DNA of 64,000 bases from Mactra quadrangularis (lineage: Eukaryota > Mollusca > Bivalvia > Venerida > Mactridae). The notes below the pieces were generated by a model. The model was given only the letters and a program-made list of their open reading frames with translations, had not been told where the DNA came from and searched no databases. Made by a program: the position numbers and the translations under genes. Of this stretch, positions 56,313-64,000 are shown in pieces; positions within the stretch are counted from its first letter, which is position 1; each line of letters starts with the position of its first letter. The stretch lies in NCBI GenBank assembly GCA_025267735.1, contig CM046299.1:38268887-38332886 (forward strand), in the 5' to 3' direction.

Positions 56313-58402
56313 GTAACATACGTTACAGTGCCTTTGCGCGCAGACTATGAAACATAGCCACATAAAGTAGTCATAATACACTTGCTTTTTAAGATATACA
56401 ATGTTGTTGTATGTAAGAATATGATTTTTATCTTGTTCCTCAGAAATATTAACTTACACACAGCTCTTTAACTTTGTCGCCAAGAGTGTTGAAACATACA
56501 TAACCATAAAAAATCCATTTTTTTCAAATTGGAAAAGATATCATACTTGTAAAATATTTTAAAACATAAGATCAGATATGAATATATATGAAATAAAAAC
56601 GATTGTCATTAAGTATTCAATGACATTTCATTAAATCTCACATTTTAGCAAAATTTTCGGGTAGACATTTAAACATGAAACATACGTGACCATGGTTTTT
56701 CAACTAATGTTAAATATCTTAGTTGAATTCACGTTTACTAATTAGTCTCTCTAATGAACTCTTCATTTTATGATTACTACTTTTGCCATTCCTCAGGATC
56801 GACTAGAGATAATGCTGTCTAAAGTATCAAATGTAACATACGTGATGTAACATACGTTACCGTTAAAATGATATACCGATCTTACAATGCGGAGAAGGGT
56901 TAAACGATGACATATCGAAAATTGGTTTACACCAAAAATGTTATCCACAATGAATAAAGTCGTTATTATCTCATTGAAAAATATAGGACATCTTCAACCA
57001 GACTAAAAAAACATGAAACTGTGTGCATCTCAATGGCTTTGATAAATTAAACTATGAAGATTTATTAACCATTGCATGCAATATAAGCATAGAATCCTTC
57101 ATAGCAATACTCAAATCGATATTTTTGCAATTCATTTGTTACTTCTATTTTTACTAGATGTAACCTAATCTCAAATGTAACCAAAGCGTCCTTTGTTCGC
57201 TTCTTATTCAATAAAACATGGTTTTATGAATTGAAACATACGTTACGTTTGGTAAGGTATGTTTCATATGAAATGTATCATAGTTGATGCTTGTTTGTTT
57301 GCTTGTTTCACAATGTTTCGTTTTTTTGGAAACTTGAAATGTTTAAGTTCTGAATGTTTCTTTTATACCATGTCTTTGAGTGTAAAGGAACACAAAATGT
57401 CTGTTGAATTTAACAGCAGCGAAATAATGTAGTTGGACTTTTATAAACACACGTAACCACAAGTTGTTTTAATTCCTTACAACAAAAACAGCACAATTCA
57501 TGTCGGAATTTATTTTTTGTCGTAGATGAACTATAATACATCGCGGAAGATTTTGTTGCAGAAATATTTAAGGGAACATGGTACATAAGCATGGTACAAC
57601 AAATTGATAATGATAAGGAAGCAAACACATCGTTCATGCAACAACGCCGATCTCTTATCCAATGGCAAACCCTTGGGGATGTAATTTTGGGTGACAAATG
57701 ACTTTTTATATGAAATAAGTGTACCAGTACCTAATGGAATATCTAGGAGAACGTTTTGATTTTTACTTCAAAGTGAATTACTACATGAACTTTGAACACA
57801 ATTGATCTGTTATGCTTTTCTGAGACTAATTTGTAACCTTTTAAACTCTTAATTTTAACATGTTTCCCTTAATTTTGAAGGCAATCCTTATTGATATAAT
57901 TAACAGTATTTAGATATGACATAGTACATAGAAAATAGTCTGTGCTACCATTAAATTATCTAAACTGTTGTACTGGGTGTGACAGATAAAATTGGGATGT
58001 GATAGTTTAAACAGTTTGTTGTAACATACGTTACTACCTATTTCTTTCTTAAGGCATTCATAATTATGAACTTTTCGGTGAGTTCAGTATATAAACTTTT
58101 AAAATGTATTCATTGATTTTGACTGTTCACGGCTATGGTACTTAAGTTTCTTTCGATTTTCCCAAGTTTGAAAGTCATTGTTTCAAGGTTTATAAATGTA
58201 TTTCTGTAATTTTCCTTAAGTTGATCTAAAATTTAAGTCATATTTGAGTGAAGGGGCGTTCTGAATTTATCATTTTGTGGTATATGTATTTCCAGTATCA
58301 ACCCTTTGCCTTCCTAAAGTGCTTAAATCATAGACAAACATACAAATACAGACAAAAAAAATAAAGTTTTATTAGTGTGCTCTGTATAGAAACATACGTT
58401 AC
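56313..58402. repeat. Cluster of seven GTAACATACGTTAC-type motifs
   Basis: Near-palindromic 14-mers start at 56313, 56677, 56833, 56847, 57233, 58021 and 58389 (consensus GWAACATACGTKAY; two adjoin head to tail at 56833-56860). An inverted 'ggtatgtttc' follows the fifth. The DNA between is non-coding and unlike itself. The cluster lies 2.2-4.3 kb upstream of receptor B. Confidence 0.7.
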
Positions 58403-58984
58403 CATAGAAAATAGGTGCTTTTATTCAAACGTGTGTAAAATTTATTTAGTCTGACTAACGAATGACCCTTCCTGTAAATACTTTATTCATTTGTCCATCT
58501 TGTAAAACTTTTATTAATAACTAAAAGTTATCATTAAAATCAAGAAATAAAAATATGTAAAGTGGAGATTTCCTATATGGCTGACATAAGAGAACAGAGA
58601 AACGATGCATTTGATTTGTTTCTATTTTTAGTCTTGCCAAAACGAAAGTACTCTACCTGTCAAGTGACTCTCTTGAAATAGCAAGAAATAAGGGACGCCA
58701 ATCTGTCTGTTATATTTATTGTTTTAGAAAAAATGGCATGTTCAGAACGTAATAGGAAAAAGCACCATTTTTTGTGTTGAAAAGAGGTATGAAAAGAGTC
58801 CCTCAAAATCCCTGCCTCCTCACATATTGGTGTTAAGAAATCACCACACTGCTTACTATCGGAAATGCACAGGAATGACGTTACAGGGTAACCCAAAATC
58901 CAAATCGTTGTCAAAAACAAAATGGCTTCATTATTAAGATGTGTCGAAATAGAATACCGGAGGACAGTAATAAGAACATTTTGG
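58403..58984. other. No feature seen
   Basis: AT-rich, without coding or repeat signal that I can support. Confidence 0.4.
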
Positions 58985-60237
58985 CATAGAAAATGGCCAT
59001 AGGGGGGTCATGAAGTTCAAAGTCCCAGAACTCTGTAAAGCCCCTACAAAACTTTGCAAACTTTTATAAGTGAATTGCAACTACCATGTGGACTTAATAA
59101 TCATACCATTGATAATTACTTCCAGGAGGAGCGATGTCATATACTGGCTTTAGAAGCACTTATGGTTTTTACCGGAAAATGAGAATGAGCGATATTTCAA
59201 AGTCCCATAACTCTGTAAAGCCCCAACAGAACTTTGCAAACTTTTTATCTGTGAACTGTTACTTTCATGTGGGTTTAAAAAATATACCATAGATAATTAC
59301 TCCCAGGAAGGAGCAATGTCTTAAACTTACTTTAAAAGCACTTATGGTTTAAACCAAAAATGAGAATGGGCGATATTTCAAAGTCACATAACTCTGTAAG
59401 GCCTGAACAGAACTTTATAAACTTTTATTAATGAATGCCTACCACTAAATGGGTTAAGCAAATCATACATTTGAAAATTCCCCATGTGGGGAGCAATGTT
59501 ATATACTGGCTCAAGGTCTATTAAAGATTTGACCAGAAAATGAGAATGGGCGATATTTCAAAGTCCCATAACTCTGTTAAGCCCCAACACAACTTTGTAA
59601 ACTTATATCAGTGAATGCCTAACATTATATGGGTTAAGAAAATCATAACCTTAAAAAATCCCCATGTGGGGAGCAATGTCATATACTGGCTCGCGGTCTA
59701 TTATGGATTTGAGTGGAAAATGAGAATGAGCGATAATTCAAAGTCCCATAACTCTGTATTGCCCCAACAGAACTTTGTTAACTTTTATCAGTGAATGCCT
59801 ACCACTACATTGGTTAAGAAAATCATATCCTTGAAAATTCCCCATGTGGGGAGCAATGTCATATACTGGCTCAATGATATGATGAATTTGACTGGAAAAT
59901 GAGAATGGGCGATATTTCAAAGTCCCATAACTCTGTAAAGCCCCAACAGATCTTTGTAAACTTTAATCAGTGAATGCCTACCACTATATGGGTTAAGAAA
60001 ATAGTACCCTTGAAAATTCCCCGTGTGGGTATATACTGGCTCAAGGTCTGTTATGGATTTGACCAGAAATTGAGAATGGGTGATATTTCAAAGTCCCATA
60101 ACTCTGTAAAGCCCCAACAGAACTTTGCAAACTTTCATCAGTGAACGCCTACCACCATATGGGTTAAGAAAATCATACCCTTGAAAATTCCCCCTGGGGG
60201 GGGAGCAATGTCATATACTGGCTCAAGGTCTATTACC
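58985..60237. repeat. Seven-unit tandem repeat with 180-bp period
   Basis: The marker 'agtccca(t/g)aactctgt' starts at 59021, 59201, 59382 ('agtcacata'), 59562, 59742, 59921 and 60092. Spacings are 180, 181, 180, 180, 179 and 171. Units also share 'cagaactttg(c/t)aaac', 'ccccatgtggggagcaatgt' and 'atatactggctcaaggtct'. The first two units are the most diverged. Confidence 0.92.
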
Positions 60238-61884
60238 GTGTACGATGTATAACTATACTTTCATTGTATATTTTAAAAATAAGGTAGTGTATATGTGTGT
60301 ATGCACAGGGAACTATATATTGGGACGTCCGCATTATTTTATGATATGGACTCTGGCGCCAGTGTTCTACTATTACTAGATTTCCAACATGGTTGTCACT
60401 TTTAAAGTATTTTGATATGAACACAAGAAATACGAGATTATGCAAGGATGTAAAAATCGGCCAGTAGTCGGTAATATTAACCGGCTACTAGAACATTTTC
60501 GGCGGCTCCTTTTTCCACAGAAAAATGGGACCCCCAGGCCCCTTTTAACTTTTCATAGTCCTACTCTTACTTGAAAACAAAGATACAACCCTGTTTGGCA
60601 AATTTAACCAGATAATGTAGTGCTCCAGTAAAACTGTATGTTGACGAGTGACCTAGTTCCAGGCCTTGATAGGATATTTTTGTAGCGTGATCTTGTCATA
60701 CAATGACACCACTTTAAATCAATTAATATTGATGTTTTGCAACAATATTAACTGTAATTACCATTTGTTAATTCTGTTTAACGCCATAATCTTTATCAGT
60801 TTGAATCCTATGCTTACTCATGTCACATCGGCCACCATTAGGGATGCTGAGTTACGCTAGGCATGATAGGATTTTTCCCTAGCAACCGTTGCTATCTTTA
60901 TGTAAATTAAAGGAGCGCTAAGTGGTTGTCAAACACTTTAATCGCCATGGCAAGCCTGTTTCACTCTTATAAAAGAAAAGCTGAGGTTACTATTAATTAA
61001 AATATTCATTTAACTTCCTAATTATATATATTTTACTGAGTTTCTCTGCTTATTGTTTGATTTATTCAACTTTTTTATGGACACTACATTCATTCCACAG
61101 TCGTTGCGCGGTTCAGTTTTTTATGTGGAACGCAGGTTCACATATTTGATTGCGGAGTTCACATTTCACTACTTTAGGTGTGAATTCACAGTTTTGAATG
61201 TGAACTCCACACATTTTCTTGTGTACTCCACAGGGGTATAAAAACCTTTGGGAACTCACAATCTGGGTGCACAATCATTTTAGCTGTCTCACTAGCAGAA
61301 GATCTACTTTGAAAACCTAATTTATTTTCGTCACTTTCTAAATGGTTAGATATTAGTAAATGTTTACATTATATCATTCATTTAACTTGGCAAATAGTTA
61401 GATTTTTGCATCCTTAAGATTATTTTCGTACATGAACCGTGTTTCACTGGTCTAAAAAACGACAGAAATTGTTGTATACTCAGTAGTGTAGACTTATGCA
61501 TAACTGTTGTTTATTTAGTTGAATGTAACAGATGATATTAAACTTTAAAATCAAATCATACAAGTTTTTACTTGACAATCTTATCATAACCACAACCTGT
61601 TAGCAGCTGTGAACCCTGCCCCCGAAACATCCGAGCAGCCAGATCAAGCACTATATACATTACGTCTTTGGTGTTGAAGCTTAAGAGCTCAGCTTTCAAG
61701 AGTATTTTACTAGAATCACAATTGGGCAACAACTGTAATCAACTTAAAGTATCATAGCCAGAGCGCTACAATATTGTCCTAAAACATCAGTATTGGAGCT
61801 GTAAACTTATCGTGTGATGAATCGTATTTGCCACCAAAATAAAACAATCGGTATATCTATATGGTTTCATGTTTTTGTTAGCTC
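60238..61884. other. Non-coding DNA with a small gtgaactccaca cluster
   Basis: No gene seen. Near 61110-61225 variants of 'gtgaactccaca' occur in both orientations about every 25-30 bp, too short to classify. Confidence 0.4.
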
Positions 61885-62504
61885 ACTTGTGCTAGCTCAG
61901 GGTGAGCTTTTAGGATCGTTGAATGTCCGGCGTCCGGCATTGAGCGTCCGTCTACAATGGTTGTGAACATTCTAGTGGTTACATTTTAGGCTTAATTCTT
62001 TTCAAACTTTGTGAGGATGCTTGACTAGGTGATTGCTCGGATGGGTTCGTACATGGGTTATCTCGGATGAAAAACTAGGTCACAGGAGCTAAAAATAGAA
62101 AAAAAACTCGTTAACACTGTAGTGGCTACTGTTTGGATCGAAATATTCTGGTCAAGTTCGAATATGGGTTACTTGGAGTCTAAAACTCGGTCACACAGCT
62201 CAAATATGGAAAACCCTTGTGAACACTCTAGTGGTCATATTTTTTACCCAGCTGTCTTCAAACTTGATCAGGATGTTTGTCTAGGTAACTGCTCACAAAA
62301 GTTTGAACATGGGTTATCTTAGATGAAAAACTAGGTCAAAAGTCCTAAAAGTAGGAAAACCTTGTTTACACTCTGGTGGCTTGTTTTTGCTCTAAATAAC
62401 CTGGAAATTGGTCTGGAAGTTTGTTCTGTGTATTCCTAGGTCAAGTATGAATATGGGTCACCTGGGGTCAAAAACAAGTTCACTTAGTCCAAATATAGAA
62501 AAAC

Positions 62505-62834
62505 CATGAGCGGATCCAGGGGGGGGGGGGTTTCAGGGGGGTCCGGACCGCCCCTAGAATTTGGAAAATGTACATGTCCATTAGTGTATTTCTTGCTAGT
62601 AAGTCATTTTTAAGTAGTATGAAGCAATTTTTCTCGGTGCTTAACATAGATTTAATAGGTTATGTAGATTTTATTATCAATATGTTGCATTTTTTCTGCA
62701 AAATGTGTATCATGTGGTTGCGGTTCGAGGTTCTGCCCCCCCCCCCTAGAAAAGTTCGGACCCCCCCCCCGCCGAACAAGAAAAGTTCGGACCCCCCCCC
62801 CCCCCCCTAGAAAAATATCCTGGATCCGCCCCTG
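62505..62834 (+). mobile_element. MITE with CAGGGGCGGATCCAG ends, copy 3 (both ends present)
   Basis: Starts CATGAGCGGATCCAGG and ends CTGGATCCGCCCCTG, with long G and C runs next to the ends. It interrupts a unit of the surrounding repeat: the uninterrupted text 'aaaacccttgtgaacactct' is seen at 62211. The 80-codon frame through it is spurious. Confidence 0.85.
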
Positions 62835-63120
62835 AAAACCCTGTGAACACTCCAGCTGTCACAATTTTTACTCATTTGTCATCAAACTTGGCAGGATGCT
62901 CGTCAAAGTAACTGCTTGGATGAATTCGGATATGGGTCATCTTGGATGAAAAGATACTTCACAGGAACTAAAGGTTACATACCGCTAAAACATTTGTCTA
63001 ACAGGCATATGTGATGACTAATGAATCAGATTCTGTTACAGGTCATCTTCCTATACAAAGCCTATATTTGAAGCATTTGGTTTGTCTGGTTCCCAGTCGT
63101 AATTTGACAGGTAAAAGTAC

Positions 63121-63536
63121 GTCAGGCAAACCATGATCATGGCCGCGCCCGATGTAATGAATTTGGTATTGGATAATTATGTTTTCAAATGATCATTTCT
63201 CACTAAGCCGGCTTAAATCAGAGGATCATTGTACAAGAATTATAGTGGATATTTTTTAGTTGTTCAGTTACATTTATGCTAAACAAAGTATCCGAAATTC
63301 TAACTAGACTAATCAACGTCCGAATTGTGTTCACTTGAAACATGTTTTTGTTAATTCTTTGCTAAATATACGTGTAATCAGAAAAATCGAAATCGAATGA
63401 CCTATATAGTACCGAACTCCTACTAAAGTCACTATCGTCTGCAAATGATCATGCAAGATTAAGAAAACGTAATACATGTACAACGTAATGCCTGAATAAT
63501 AACTGAGGAGGCCGCCATGATCACGGCTTGCCTGAC
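63121..63536. mobile_element. Inverted-repeat element with GTCAGGCAARCC ends
   Basis: GTCAGGCAAACCATGATCAT at 63121 and the reverse complement GTCAGGCAAGCCGTGATCAT ending at 63536 form terminal repeats of about 26 bp. The middle is non-coding. Confidence 0.78.
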
Positions 63537-63773
63537 CCGATAACGATAGTGGTAAGGGGCAGGTCATCCAGACTAGCATTTGGTGCGATGGAAGTGTGAT
63601 AAACCATTACCAAAATATATCAATCTTACTCTGTTCATGTATGCACCAATGGTACTCAGGTGAGCGATAAAGAGCCATCATGGCCCTCTCGTATTATTAC
63701 TTCCTTAGACAATAAACAATTGTATATGCTCATTTTATACATGTACAAAGTATAACATTTTTTAGCACAATGG

Positions 63774-63920
63774 TATTGTTCAATTTTATTCAACGGTCAG
63801 TTACGCAAACATTAACTCCATTGGTTTAAATATTCACTACAGAATGTCTGTACTCCCACTTAATTTAAATCAGTGGAATTAATGTATGCACCACAGACAG
63901 TTGAATAAAATTGAACAATA
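63774..63920. mobile_element. Palindromic MITE (TTATTCAAC type), copy 3
   Basis: TATTGTTCAATTTTATTCAA at the left is exactly mirrored at the right, and the two arms stay similar to the centre, so the element is one ~147-bp hairpin. Confidence 0.85.
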
Positions 63921-64000
63921 TGTGTATGCTTTCAATTTTCTGTTCTTCAAGGGAGAAAACTCTATACTAACTAAATTGATTATTTGCTTAAGTTGTTTCC

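Larger units (their letters stand above)
61885..63690. repeat. Large bivalve-type dispersed repeat with internal units
   Basis: Left end 'agctcagggtgagcttttag' with 'gtccggcgtccggc'; right end 'ggtactcaggtgagcgata' and 'catggccctc'. Between 61960 and 62960 a ~130-180-bp unit recurs ('ggatgaaaaactaggtcac', 'gtgaacactctagtggtca', 'ttcaaacttgatcaggatg'). A MITE (62505-62834) and another inverted-repeat element (63121-63536) sit inside it. No coding capacity. Confidence 0.7.

Noticed and set aside
62568..62810. 80-codon frame ending in Pro runs
   Set aside because: It reads through a MITE and C-homopolymers.
1..64000. CRISPR arrays, operons, Shine-Dalgarno sites
   Set aside because: The sequence is eukaryotic; repeats here have no spacer structure and genes are spliced.

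Overview
The window is animal nuclear DNA. It is AT-rich, with small phase-1 exons, long introns, GT-AG splice sites and many transposon families. Several dispersed repeats look bivalve-like: tRNA-headed SINEs sharing a tail with a LINE, the 'aaactaggtcac...gtgaacactct' repeat, and the '...agtcccataactctg...' tandem repeat. I infer a bivalve mollusc but cannot name the species.

Layout. (1) 1-11053: a Tigger/pogo-like DNA transposon (truncated transposase 648-1166, terminus at 11051) is split by a BEL/Pao LTR retrotransposon (1573-10764). The retrotransposon has 225-bp LTRs differing at one base, a GTGAC target duplication, and a scrambled, broken pol. Its long non-coding 3' part holds a 3-kb inverted-repeat element (3288-6322). 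(2) 13994-29198, + strand: an eight-exon gene for a type I membrane protein of 582 aa. It has a signal peptide, three Ig-like domains, a two-exon stalk, a TM segment and a tail with six repeated YxxL/V-type tyrosine motifs. One intron holds a 5.86-kb TA-flanked transposon inserted into a SINE and itself full of younger insertions. (3) 29.2-40.9 kb: repeats, including a decayed antisense LINE, a 5'-truncated RNase H-bearing LINE with a 15-bp target duplication, and two SINEs with target duplications. (4) 40980-54124, - strand: a ten-exon paralogue of the first gene, 808 aa. It has a signal peptide, six Ig-like domains, a TM segment and a tail with two canonical ITIM-type motifs plus a YxN motif. 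(5) 54.1-64.0 kb: no gene seen; a cluster of a 14-base near-palindrome, a seven-unit 180-bp tandem repeat, bivalve-type dispersed repeats and several MITEs.

The biological core is the tail-to-tail pair of Ig-superfamily receptors. They share three homologous Ig exons in the same order but have very different cytoplasmic tails, one a multi-tyrosine array and the other an ITIM pair. This is the architecture expected of paired immune or self-recognition receptors; that function is inference. Both exon chains were assembled by eye from splice sites and reading phase, and all junctions keep frame.
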